A DNA stretch of 43,603 nucleotides from Rhizaria sp. SCN 62-66 (Eukaryota > Rhizaria, unplaced). A program made the position numbers and the translations under genes. The DNA lies in contig MEDY01000261.1 in NCBI GenBank assembly GCA_001724265.1, positions 1 through 43,603 on the forward strand. The letters are read 5' to 3'. The notes under the pieces are model-generated. The model was not told the DNA's origin. It saw nothing but the letters and a program-made list of their open reading frames with translations, and did not search any database. Of this stretch, positions 34,601 to 43,603 are shown one piece after another (the stretch's first letter is position 1; each line of letters opens with the position of its first letter).

Positions 34601-36206
34601 AGGAGGCGCGAGACTGTGGCTTCTGCGACTGCAGCTGCTGAGCGCCGCTGTCAGTGGCCTTGTCGCGCCCGCCTAGAGCAGCCGCAACGGCCACGGCAGC
34701 GCCCGCAATCACGCGATCGCCCTCGTCATCGTCGTCGTCATCGTCACCATTGACTGCACCGCTGCCCTCACTCTTGCCGTTACTAGCGGAGATGTCGACG
34801 TTGACTGGCGGCACGGCGACGTTCGCGGCCTCAGCTGCCTGCTTGACGTCGAACTCCACAGCGGGCACGACCTGCTCCAGCGCGCGCAGCTGCTCCGCGC
34901 CGCGCTCCCACTGCGCGCGGAGCCGCTGCACGTACCCCACGGCCGCCGCGCGTTGCGCCGGGTCCGCCAACGCGGGGATCTGCGCGCGCGCGTGCGCCGC
35001 GCGGGCCGTCATGTCGCGCAGAAAGCCCCGCAGGCGATGCAGGTGCGCGGCCAGGTCGTCGCGGCGCGCGGCGTGCAGCGCGAGCCGCACGGCGGGCGCC
35101 TCGGCAGACGCTGATGCCGACAAGGCCGCGGTGGCGGCGCGGGCGGCGGCGGCGGCGGCGGGCGTGGGTGCGGCTAGCAGCGACGCGAAGGCGGCCTCCC
35201 ACTGGCGCAGGCGAATCGACACGGGCGCGGGCAGCCACACCGCGGCGGCCGGGTCGCTCGCCGCCGAGGCCGACGTCGCGGCGGCCGCGGCGAAGGACAG
35301 CGCGTCGAAGGACGACGCGGCCGCCGCGGCGCCTGAGACGGCAGTGGCGTCATCGCCGTTAAGCGCGAGCAGTGGCGCCAAGCTGGCCGCCGCCGCGCCC
35401 TGCCGCGCGCCGCCGCCAACCTTGCTCCCGGCGCCCGCGGCGGCGCCGGCGCTGTTGCGCAGGTGCGGGAGGTAAAGCGGGACGCGGTCCGCGGCGGCGG
35501 CCGAGACTGGCGCGGCCGTGTAGAGCGCGGTGCTAGTAACGCCCGCGGTCGCGGCCGCGCGCGCCTGCTCGAGCAGCTCGCTGGGGAGGTTGGGGAAGGG
35601 CGCCGAGAGCGCGCCGTCGTCGTCGGCCGCCGAGGCCTGCGTGACGCCCAGCACGTGACGCAGATATCCGACGAAGAGGCGGAGCTCGCGGCGCGCCTGC
35701 GACGGCAACAGCAGCGTCTGGTCGGACGAGATGCCACCCACGGCGCGCGCGGGGGGCGCCGACGCCGACGCAAGCGTGCCCGGGGCAGCGCCGGGGCCGC
35801 CGGAGCCCGCTGCGCCTGCGTCAGAGGCCGAGGTAAAGGCGGAGGATGAGGAGGAAGAGGAGGCAGAGAGCGCGGGTAGTGTGGCGGGGTAGGGCTGACG
35901 CGGGTCGATGCCGACGCGCGCGGAAGACGACGACAAGGCGCGAAGTACGCCCGGGTGTGCGCCGTAAGCTGAGACAGTCGGCGGAGCGGCAGGACCATAG
36001 GGGGCGCGGCCAGCGCCAGCGGCAGAGGCGGCTGAAGCAGAGGCAACAGACGAGGACGGCGCGGGCAGGGCGTGCTTGTCGGCTGCAGTGAGGCCGGCGG
36101 CAACGGCGGAGGTACGCGGAACAAAGCCACGCGGGTTGGCGCGGTCAAGCCCGGCGAGACGGGACGAGGTGGCCCCGTGGGGCGCCGCACAGGGGCGTGG
36201 AGGCAT
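25695..36206 (-). CDS. Giant low-complexity protein of unknown function, 3,503 residues; one in-frame TAG
   Basis: I do not recognise this protein. A single exon runs from ATG 36206 (MPPRPCAAP) to TAA 25697-25695, passing TAG at residue 3194. Most of it is Ala/Ser/Gly-rich. Denser segments stand out. A region at about 185-230 contains LRLFVGYLRHVLGV. An Asp-rich block lies at about 680-720. A possible beta-sandwich at about 795-987 begins KWTARVSVPRGGTAYASVQL and ends STVVVQLTVEAVPP. A helical part has FMQTVEAIIWRRLGAQHRLG. Coiled-coil stretches occur at about 2170-2330 and 2640-2900. The 309 residues after the TAG are charged and ordered-looking (LWLDASDWDAVQSREGRI and EALEWAKATSATG..KIKTLERQRQ). 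There is no signal peptide or membrane segment. A cytoskeletal, ciliary or scaffold role is possible but unsupported. Confidence 0.8.
26625..26627 (-). other. In-frame TAG codon, residue 3194 of the giant protein
   Basis: TAG follows VERMRGVVAA and is followed in frame by LAPTRARGRGRG and then 297 more codons of GC-rich coding sequence ending in TAA. The tail has no ATG for its first 35 codons. Confidence 0.75.
34040..34170 (-). repeat. Asp-codon repeat (GAC/GAT) in the giant protein
   Basis: Imperfect GAC/GAT repeats encode an almost pure Asp tract with Glu, Ser, Asn and Tyr, followed by a Gly/Tyr/His-rich stretch. The acidic block is probably disordered. Confidence 0.8.
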
Positions 36207-37157
36207 CTCCAGCTGTAGCGGTTATATCACAGCCCAGAAACGGCTGGCTGTTGAGGTGGTAAAAGAAGGCTGGAAGTGAAGTGGGAAAAACAAAAGAGTT
36301 AAGGTAAGTATTTGGAATAAAAACACGCAGTGGCTGTGCGTTTGACGGACATTGGAGGGCGTGGGAAGACATTCTCATAATTAGGGTCAAGCACAGGGGC
36401 CGAAAAAACGAAGCGCCACTCGATTGGGCAAACACCCTCAAGTTTGTTGCCAACCCGCAATTTCAGCTCGATTTGTTCTCGCTAGAAGTGGTGCCACTCG
36501 AAACACGCATGTAAGATCGTTAGAACCATAGTTTATGTATGATTTGGTGATTTACTGCGCGCCATTCACTGGTCCTGTCACCGTGTATTCGCCAATAAGT
36601 TGCAGCCCTTTCGCACGAAAGGCGTTCTTGGATGACGGCTGCGAGGAACTTTAAGAGCTTTTTTTGCCACCGGGCGCGCACTGTTACTTACGAGTTTGAT
36701 TTAATTTTTCTATTTTATATCTGTTTGCATTATTCGCTTGCTACATGCACACTTTGCGCGACATGTCGCCTCAATTACAGCAACTTTATCGTACTCGCTT
36801 CCCTTTGACCCTACTTCCATTCTCTAACTCTGTGCACGCGACATGTTTTCTCCTTCTTGGTATAGCCCCTACTTTTCTTTCCAGCTCGCGTTATTTTCTT
36901 CAACCTGATTTTGGTACCCGCGGTTGAGCTCTTTTCCGCCCGTTTCCGCAGGTCTTCGCTTCCGCCTCGCGCCATCTCATCCTACACTGAGCCGGGCATC
37001 AAACCGTGCGTTGTCGGTCTTTCCGCTCCGATCTCTCGGTACCGGCCTTCGAGACCCCCCGTTTCCCCACCCCAGTCCCCGGTCCGTGCATTGCACTCCC
37101 TGCACACCGCCTGCGCTTCCCCTCCGTTTCGTCCCTGTTGTCTCTCTGTGCCAGTGT
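36207..37157. promoter_or_regulatory. Divergent promoter region between the giant gene and the HTH gene
   Basis: This 951-bp region separates two opposed start codons. The right part (about 36740-37150) is strongly pyrimidine-rich on the plus strand, as before other plus-strand starts here, and probably includes the HTH gene leader. The middle is AT-rich and contains a structured element followed by T7 (36602-36665). Confidence 0.5.
36602..36665 (+). ncRNA. Candidate structured RNA or hairpin element ending in oligo-T
   Basis: GCAGCC (36602-36607) can pair with GGCTGC (36637-36642), enclosing an inner hairpin CCTTTC-GCAC-GAAAGG. A run of seven T follows at 36659-36665, as at RNA polymerase III ends. 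I do not recognise an RNA family or A/B boxes, so this may be chance. Confidence 0.2.
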
Positions 37158-39657
37158 ATGAGCCAGCACCGTCCTCGTCGCATCGCCACTTCTGCGGCCT
37201 CGCGCGCTGCAAAGCTCAACTTCGACCCCGCCGACGACACCGCCTCGCCCTCCGTCGTCGTCCCCACCCCGCCTGGCGCCCCCAGCAGCAGCAGCGCCGC
37301 CGCCGGCCACGGCCACGGCCACGCTTTCGGTCATGCCGCATCGACGCCATTCGCAGGTTTCCCTATCTCACCGCCCGTCGGCCTCATGAACAGCGTTGCC
37401 GCCGGCTCCGCGGCCGCTGTAGGCCTGGGCCACGGCGCCGCCGCCACGCCCGCGGGCTACCTCGCCGCGCACTCACAGCTGCAGCAGCAGCAGCAGCAGC
37501 AGTCGGGCTACTTCACGCCCGGTGTCACAGGTCTCGCAGGCTCCAGCGGTGCCACCGGCCAGCCGTCCCCCTCGGCTACCGGGGCTGGCGCCGCGGGCTT
37601 CCCCTCGATCGCTTCGCCCCTCGCAGCCGGCTCCGGCAACGTCATGAGCAGCGGCGGCAACCATAATAGCGAAGTTGGGGGCTTCTACGACTCGTCGGCG
37701 CCGTCCCCGTCCGCCACTTCGGCCGCGGCTGCCGCCGCCGCTGCGGCGTCGTCGCTGCCCGCCTTCGTGGGTTCCGGCGCGGCGAGCGCGACCAACCCGC
37801 TGGGCGTGGCGGGGCTAATGTTCCCTGTGCTCTCAGCCATGGCCACGGCCGGCAACAAGGCCGGCGGGGGCTTCGCGCCGCCGCCGCGCGCCGCCGAGCT
37901 GCCCGCGGGAGTCTTCGCGGGCGACGCCGCGTCGGCCACGGCCGCGCTCGTCGCGCTGCACGCCTCGGCCGTTGACGCCGCGCGCGCGCGGGCCGCCGAC
38001 GCCGCGGGCTCGGCCGCCTCGGCCGAGGTGACCGCTGACGCCGCCGCCGTCGCAGAGGCCTACGCGCAGCTGCTGCAGCAGTACCAACAACCGCAGCTGC
38101 AGCAGCAGGGCAGCGGTGGCTCGGACGCCGCCGCCGACAGCAAGAACAACGGCAACAGCGACAGCAACAGCAAGAACAGTCACAAGGATGACGACAAAGA
38201 CGACTCCAAGGACGACGAGGACGATGCCAACGACAACAAGAGCGACGACGACGAGGCAGACCGGCCTTCTCCCGCGCTTAGCACCTCTGACGCCGCTGCC
38301 GCTGGCAATGGCAACGGCAACAGCAACGGTGGGGTCGACCCGTCTTCGTTCGGCCCTGCGCCGCCCGCCGTGACGAGCCCCGAGGTGGTGGCCCGCGCGG
38401 CGGCGGCGTCCGAGTCGGCCTCCGCGGCGGCGGCGTCGAGCGTGGACCCCGTGACCGTGGCCGTGCCCGCCATGTCGTCGATTCTCACGGCGCCCTCGGC
38501 GCGCGCGGTGCTCGTCGCGCCCGTGGCCGTGCTCATCGAGACCGTGCTGCACGTACTGCGCCGCGACCGCGTGCGCCAAAAGGACCTGGCCGCCTCCATC
38601 GGGCTCTCGGGGTCGACGCTGTCGCCCATGCTGCGCGGCAAGTACCGCCACACCAAGGATGCGCACATGACGCGGCTGCGCGAGTGGGTCTACCAGCGTG
38701 ACAAACTCTTCGTCACCTCCGTCCTCCACCAGGTAAGCACTATGCTGCGAAAACACGATCTGATGAAGCTCTCCAATGCTGTTGTTTATCGTTATATTAC
38801 AATAATAGTTGCGGCTGGTAACTCGTGCCATCGACTTAATGTTGGTTTTTATGTCATAATTCAAATATCATTGTGCTCTATACTCACATATTGTCTCTCT
38901 TTTTGCATTGACGTTTTGTTTTCTCGCCGCGCTCGCGACAGGCCGTGTTGATGGCGTACAACGAGATCACCCTGGCGGCCGTCGTCGGCGTGCCGCGCCC
39001 CGACCTGGCGCGCTGGCTGCGCATGACAATGCCGCTCGACGCGCGCATCGCGATCAACCACAAGGTCTGCGACTGGGTGTCATCGCTGACAGCTGTCTCG
39101 GCCAACCAATCCCACGCGCAGACGACGCACGCACACGCCGCTGCCGCTGCCGCCGCCGCCGCGGGCGCGGGCGCGGGCGCAGGCTTGCCCTCGGGGCTGC
39201 TCATGCCCGGCTCCGGCGCCGGCATGCACGGCGGCGGCCTGGGCGGCGGCATGTCCGCCATGTCCGCCATGGGCGGCGGCCTGGGGGGCTCCATGGGCGG
39301 GGGTGCAATGGGCGGCATGGCCGGGCTGGCCGGATTGGGCGCCATGGGCGGGCCGCTTGGCGTGCTCAGTGGGCTCGGCGGCGTCGGCCCCATGGGCGGC
39401 ATGGGCGCTATGGGCGGCATGGGCGGCGCTTTGAGCCAGCATCTGGGCGCCATGAACGCCATGAACGGCATGGGCGGCATGGGCGGCATGGGCATGGGCG
39501 GCATGGGCGGCATGAACCCGATGCTCGGCAACGCCATGGGTCTCAACGGTATCAGCGGGCTCGGCCAACTGGGTCAGCTGGGACAGATGGGCCAGTTCGG
39601 CGGCCAGATGGGCCAAATGGGCAACATGAACGCCTTGGGCGCTTTGGGGCAGCTTGC

Positions 39658-39693
<36 letters not shown>

Positions 39694-41452
39694 ACAGCAG
39701 CAACAGCAGCAGCTGAGCAGCCAGCTGAGCCAGCTGTCGCAGCTCAACCAGCTCACCCAGACTGGCCAGATTAACCAAATGCAGGCCGCGCACGCAATGA
39801 ACATGATCCTCCAGCAGGACCAGCCACAACAGCAGCAGCAAGGGATGACCCCCGGCAGCGCTCTGGGCAACGGCAGCAACATGGGCTACTTCCCCTCCAA
39901 TGCCAACGCCAGCAGCGGCAACGCCAGTGGCAATAGCAACGGCAGCGGCAACAGCGCCGCGAACGCGCTGACGGCTCTGCTGAGCAACAGCAGCGGCGAG
40001 ACCGCGCAGGCCATCGCTACCGCGCTCGCAGCCGTCGCGGCCAACGGCAATGGCGGCGGCAGCCAGGCCGAGGCACTGAACGCCGCGCTCGCCGCGGCCA
40101 CTGCCGCCGTCGCCAACAACAACGCCAACAACGGCGCGGGTGTGACCGGCCTCGGCCTCAGCATGGGCGGCAACAACCCCACGCCCCCCGCGAACGCCCA
40201 GTTCCCCGGCTCCGCCGCCGCGCGCCTGGCCTCCGCGCTGCGCTCCACGCCGTCCCCGTCCACCAACCCCAACCCCAACGCCGCCCCCACCGCGAACTCC
40301 GGCCCCGGCAGTGCGGCCGCTGCTGCCGCGCTGCTGGCGGCCCGCGGCGGCTACCGCCCGCGCCCCGCCGGCGCCCTCGCAGGCCCCGGCGCCGTCGCCG
40401 GTGCTGGTGTTGCGGGCATGACAGGGGCGGCGCGCGGTGACGCCGACGGCGCGGGCGGCGACGACTTGGCGGCTCCCGGCAACACGTGGGCCGACGCCGC
40501 TGCCTCCCCCATCTCCCCCGCCGGCGCCGCTGGCGTCACCGGCGCTGCTAATGCCAACAGCAACAGCGGCGGCGAGACGAGCGCGGCGGCGGCGAACTTG
40601 CTGGCACTGATTTCGCAGTCCGCCAGCCGCGCCGGCAGCGGCGCCAGCGGCAACAACAGTGGGGCTAATTCGGCGCTGCTGGCTGCGCTCTCCGGCTCGG
40701 GCGCCGGCTCCGACGCCGCGGCCGCCGCACCCGCCGCGCTCGCCAACGGCTCCCCGCTCCCGCCCCAGGTCCAGGCCCAGGTCCAGTCCCAGTCGCAGGC
40801 GCAGGCGAACAGCGCGGCCCGCACGGCTGCCAGCGCCGGTGCTGGTGCCGGTGCAAGCGCTGCCGGCCGCAGCGCCATCACGCCGACCGCGCTGGCGGCC
40901 GCGTCGGCGTCGTTCCTGACCAATTACTCGCAGTCGCTCGACTCGATGCAGCAGCAGCAGCCCTTCGCGGGCCTCGCGCGCGCCGGCAACGCCGCCGCCA
41001 GCCCAGTCTCCGCCCCCATGACTGGCACTGGCGCTGGCGCCGGCACTGGCATTGGGTCTTCTGCCGCAACCGCCGCGCTGCTGGCCGGCCGCGGTGCCGC
41101 CACGCGCCCCATCGGCGCCGGCCCCACCGCTGCTGCCGGAGCCCCTGCGCTGCTGTCCGGCGTCGCTGCGGCGGCCGCATCTGGCGCGCTGCTCGGCGGC
41201 GGCGTCACCGCCAACGCCAACAACAACAGCAACAGAGCCGGGTTCGCGCCCGCTGGGGCATCGCGCACCAGCTCCGGCAATAGCGCGGTCTCCACCGGCC
41301 CCGCGGTCACCCTCACGGTCACCGGTGCTGTTGCCACCGGCGCCGGCGTTGGCGTAGGCGCTGGCACTGGCACCGACGCCGGCGAGGACGACGGCCCGAT
41401 CGAGCAGTCGGTCAAGCGCGCCCGGCTGCACAAGTCACTGCCTCTGCATTAA
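37158..41452 (+). CDS. Putative DNA-binding protein with two lambda-repressor-like helix-turn-helix modules and Gly-Met/poly-Gln regions
   Basis: Exons 37158-38732 and 38942-41452 encode 1,361 residues ending in TAA. ATG 37158 (MSQHRPRRI) is the first in frame. The only ordered part is around residues 440-572. HTH 1 (458-513) holds RQKDLAASIGLSGSTLSPML then RGKYRH and a closing helix. HTH 2 (526-572) holds EITLAAVVGVPRPDLARWL and a similar closing helix. Both read like the Cro/C1 or CUT/HNF1-type fold, and the intron falls between them. The N-terminal third is Ala/Ser-rich with an acidic Lys/Asp block. Downstream of the HTHs are a Gly-Met repeat, an 18-residue poly-Gln and Asn/Gly/Ala-rich sequence, typical of disordered activation or condensate-forming regions. 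A basic motif (SVKRARLHKS) near the C-terminus could be a nuclear localisation signal. A transcription factor is the likely role. The targets are unknown. Confidence 0.8.
38733..38941 (+). other. HTH gene intron
   Basis: This phase-0 intron of 209 bp runs from GTAAGC to GCGACAG and is AT-rich. It joins ..FVTSVLHQ to AVLMAYNEI.., between the two HTH modules. Confidence 0.93.
39240..39640 (+). repeat. GGCATGGGC-type repeat encoding Gly-Met-rich sequence
   Basis: Degenerate 9-mers such as GGCATGGGC and GGCGGCATG encode GGM/GMG motifs with scattered Ala, Leu and Asn, passing into GQLGQMGQ just before the poly-Gln run. Confidence 0.9.
39659..39712 (+). repeat. CAG/CAA repeat encoding 18 glutamines
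   Basis: A CAG run interrupted by several CAA codons encodes uninterrupted poly-Gln. Shorter CAG runs occur at about 37482-37502 and 39826-39841 in the same gene. Confidence 0.95.
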
Positions 41453-43157
41453 GTAACCAGCATGCGTGCGTTCTTTGTTAGGCGCTGCAGTGCGAGTGAA
41501 GCTAGGGTCGACAGCGCCTTTTTTTTTGGAAACCACACATGCAACTCTCATAACGTTTTTTGTTTCTTTTTCTTTTTCTCTTTATGTTTGTATTTCCGTG
41601 AAAGTGAAAGTCAATTTTAAGAATTTCAACTCACTTCCCAGATCATCACAAGAACACACACACACAATTATTAGCCAACAAAAACAAAAACAAACGACAA
41701 AATCAAAATCCCCCAACAAATCTGAAGCTAAAAATATCCAACAACAGACCAAAAATACCCAACTCAAAAGTCAAGATCACCAAAAATATATCACATCTCT
41801 CAGCTCAAAATATCACAAAATTGCCAGTCACAGTCAGTCTCAAGGTTTACGCAAAGTAGCGTACTCTCACACCTTTTCACACACATAACTCACACACACA
41901 AGCTGAATAGCAAGCCCTTCACACGCATCCCGCGCTTTTCTGCACTCGCGCCTTTCTGCGCGTTAGTTGCTTTTCGCACCCATTTCTTTGCGTGTGCAGT
42001 CCCTTTGTTTTAGTCTCCCTCTGTGTGTATGTGCCTGTGTGCTTGTTTGTGCACTGTGGCGCCTATTCATTGTGCGCGTTGTTCTTCTTCCATCCCTTTT
42101 TGTTCTCAGTTCTCCCTGTTTCTGTTATGTTCGACGAAAATTTAGTCACATCGTCTTTTCTTTTTTCTTCTTCATTTTCATTAAAGTTTCGCGTGTGTCT
42201 TGTTTCTCAAACAACATCAATTTTCGTTGCTTCGCTCGTCTGTTTGCACCATTGCACTACTCCTCTTAATTCCTTCTGTCCACCACTTCTCTGTTACTGT
42301 TTCTTCCCTGTCGTACCGTTTGTTGCCTCAAATCTCTGTTGCTCTGTTTCTCTGTCTGTCCACGTTGTTATGCCTCGGTCCCTCCTCGGGATGTAGTGGT
42401 CACAGCAACCAAGCTCGCCATATGGTTGCGTTGATCGTGATCGTTTCATTCTTTATTATTTTTTTCTCAACAGTTTTTGCTGTTGTTGGGATGTCTTCCT
42501 TCCACGAAGTCACATTTTCCGTGCATGCGCGCGGCGATCGCACTTAGCACGCACTTTACACGCACTCTTTCTCTCAAGCTCTGTGCGTGCGCGTGCGCGT
42601 CGCCGCGTTCCATTGCTTCTTGAGCGTGTATGGACTTTAGTTTTTTTTAATCCTCGATTTGTAATGTGCACGCCCGCTATTTGCTTCACTACAACTCACA
42701 TCGTGTTTTTGTCTCAATCCTTTTCGACTCAGTTTTTTTTTTTAAATTTATATTTCATCTCTTTTTCGTGTCGTTATGTGTCGGATTCTCACATCTTTGA
42801 CTGATGATATGTCCTGGTACATCATATGCTCTGCGCGCCATCGCACACACGTCTTGTTTCGGTCCCTGCCTTCAAATCCTTCACTGTATTTCCTCCGAAT
42901 ATTCGTGAGTGCTCACGTTAACGCGCGCGTATGTTCATGTGCTCTAGCTCAAGCACGCTGCCCTTACGATCTCTCCCTGATTCCGCTCCTCTTTTTCTCA
43001 GCCTTCTTTCTTCCGCTCCTACATCCTCCCATCCTCCTATCTCCCTGTCTGTTTGTTTGCCACGTTATTCCGCTTAGCGTGCTTCTGCTCAGTCGTAACA
43101 TAATCCCACCGTAGAGCTACCAGCACCTATCTCCTCTGCATGCTGTCTTTTCATGCT
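41453..43157. other. Long noncoding region with A-rich then pyrimidine-rich strand bias
   Basis: After the HTH gene stop, about 41640-41830 is A-rich on the plus strand (many AAAAACAAAA-type words). From about 41930 to 43120 the plus strand is strongly T/C-rich. ORFs here give only Ser/Phe/Leu/Cys-rich translations, as expected from that composition. The region probably holds the HTH gene 3' UTR and the promoter and leader of a gene starting near 43158. No RNA gene was recognised. Confidence 0.55.
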
Positions 43158-43603
43158 ATGCGGTGCGTCCTCTCAGCGGCCCCGTGCTGTGCGCGCCCGC
43201 GACTTGAGGTTTCCGACCTCGTCGCGCGCACCGTCGCGGTCCGCGCTGTGAGACTGCCTCTGCGCCGGGCTGCCAGCCAGTCAAACGAACCGTTTGTCGT
43301 CGTCGATGTCGGGAACGATTCTGACTGGCTGCGCTTGTGTTGTAGCGAGCAACAATCATTTCGCAACATACTTATGATGGAAGACATTTTGACTGCTCGA
43401 ATAGCATCAACGACATCAACAGGAATAACGACGACACCGTTTGATTGCAGTCTCTCTTTTTTTTTTTTTCAATCCCATCACCCCACACCCACCCACCACA
43501 CCTCGCCTCTGGATACATGCCACGCATCGCCCCCGCACGGACCGACTGACCGACCGACCGACCGACCGACCGACCGACCGACCGACCGACCGACCGACCG
43601 ACC
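43158..43603 (+). CDS. Possible 5' end of a gene, open to the window end
   Basis: From ATG 43158 a frame with no stop runs to the end (about 148 codons). Its first ~60 codons are GC-rich like the real exons (..VSDLVARTVAVRAVRL.., ..FVVVDVGNDSDWLRL..) and follow a long pyrimidine-rich leader like those of the USP48-like and HTH genes. The later part becomes poly-Phe, Pro/His-rich and then a DRPT tetrapeptide repeat from the GACC microsatellite. That is suspicious, so the true exon may end earlier. I recognise no domain. It may be a chance frame. Confidence 0.25.
   Translation, partial: MRCVLSAAPCCARPRLEVSDLVARTVAVRAVRLPLRRAASQSNEPFVVVDVGNDSDWLRLCCSEQQSFRNILMMEDILTARIASTTSTGITTTPFDCSLSFFFFQSHHPTPTHHTSPLDTCHASPPHGPTDRPTDRPTDRPTDRPTDR
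43540..43603 (+). repeat. GACC tetranucleotide microsatellite at the window edge
   Basis: After an imperfect first unit (GACCGACT), the sequence is pure (GACC)n for about 55 bases to the last base of the window, so its full length is unknown. It does not resemble known telomere repeats. Confidence 0.95.

Noticed and set aside
39080-41431. 783-codon minus-strand ORF opposite the HTH gene
   Set aside because: It has no domain and is rich in Gly/Ala/Arg/His from the complement of GCN, GGC and CAG repeats. The plus strand has the HTH modules and a clean intron.
41466-42804. Several plus-strand ORFs of 73-140 codons
   Set aside because: Their translations are Ser/Phe/Leu/Cys- or Lys/Gln/Thr-rich, as dictated by the T/C- or A-rich DNA. 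They overlap each other in different frames and lack the GC-rich composition of real exons.
43540-43603. Telomere repeat at the window end
   Set aside because: GACC/CCGA units do not match known telomere motifs (TTAGGG, TTTAGGG and similar). It looks like an ordinary microsatellite.

Overview
This window is nuclear DNA from a GC-rich unicellular eukaryote (a protist). I cannot name the lineage. The eukaryotic call rests on spliceosomal GT..AG introns of about 130-210 bp, mostly AT- or pyrimidine-rich inside GC-rich exons, and on eukaryote-specific genes: KAE1/OSGEP, a KDEL-tailed protein disulfide isomerase, a USP48-type deubiquitinase, a SPRING/C12orf49 homologue and a secreted EGF-repeat protein. 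Most proteins carry very long Ala-, Ser-, Gln- or Asp-rich inserts, while KAE1 and the PDI are compact. Many apparent antisense ORFs are by-products of the codon bias.

The main observation is that TAG appears to be a sense codon here. Five in-frame TAG codons interrupt three otherwise continuous reading frames: three in the SPRING-like gene, one inside the second thioredoxin domain of the PDI, and one near the C-terminus of a 3,503-residue protein. In each case the same frame continues with matching coding character, in the PDI and SPRING genes into recognisable conserved sequence, and ends at TAA. All eight complete genes end in TAA (six) or TGA (two), and none ends in TAG. A standard-code gene finder would break the SPRING gene into four pieces, cut the PDI before its second active site, and remove the tail of the giant protein. 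The inserted amino acid cannot be fixed from this window. Gln is the simplest guess.

Layout: SPRING-like type II membrane protein (364-5814, -) | shared divergent promoter | KAE1 (6253-7447, +) | ubiquitin-like domain membrane protein of TMUB/HERP/Dsc3 type (7837-9477, -) | PDI with ERp29-type C-terminal domain (9944-11341, -) | secreted nine-EGF-repeat protein (11815-14247, -) | divergent promoter | USP48-like deubiquitinase (14967-25473, +) | giant unassigned low-complexity protein (25695-36206, -) | divergent promoter | protein with two lambda-repressor-like helix-turn-helix modules (37158-41452, +) | long pyrimidine-rich noncoding stretch | possible start of another gene running off the end, through a GACC microsatellite.

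The genes are single transcription units, arranged divergently or convergently apart from the 7837-14247 minus-strand run. There is no sign of an operon. Four products (SPRING-like, UBL membrane protein, PDI, EGF protein) act in or pass through the secretory pathway, but I infer no shared pathway from that.
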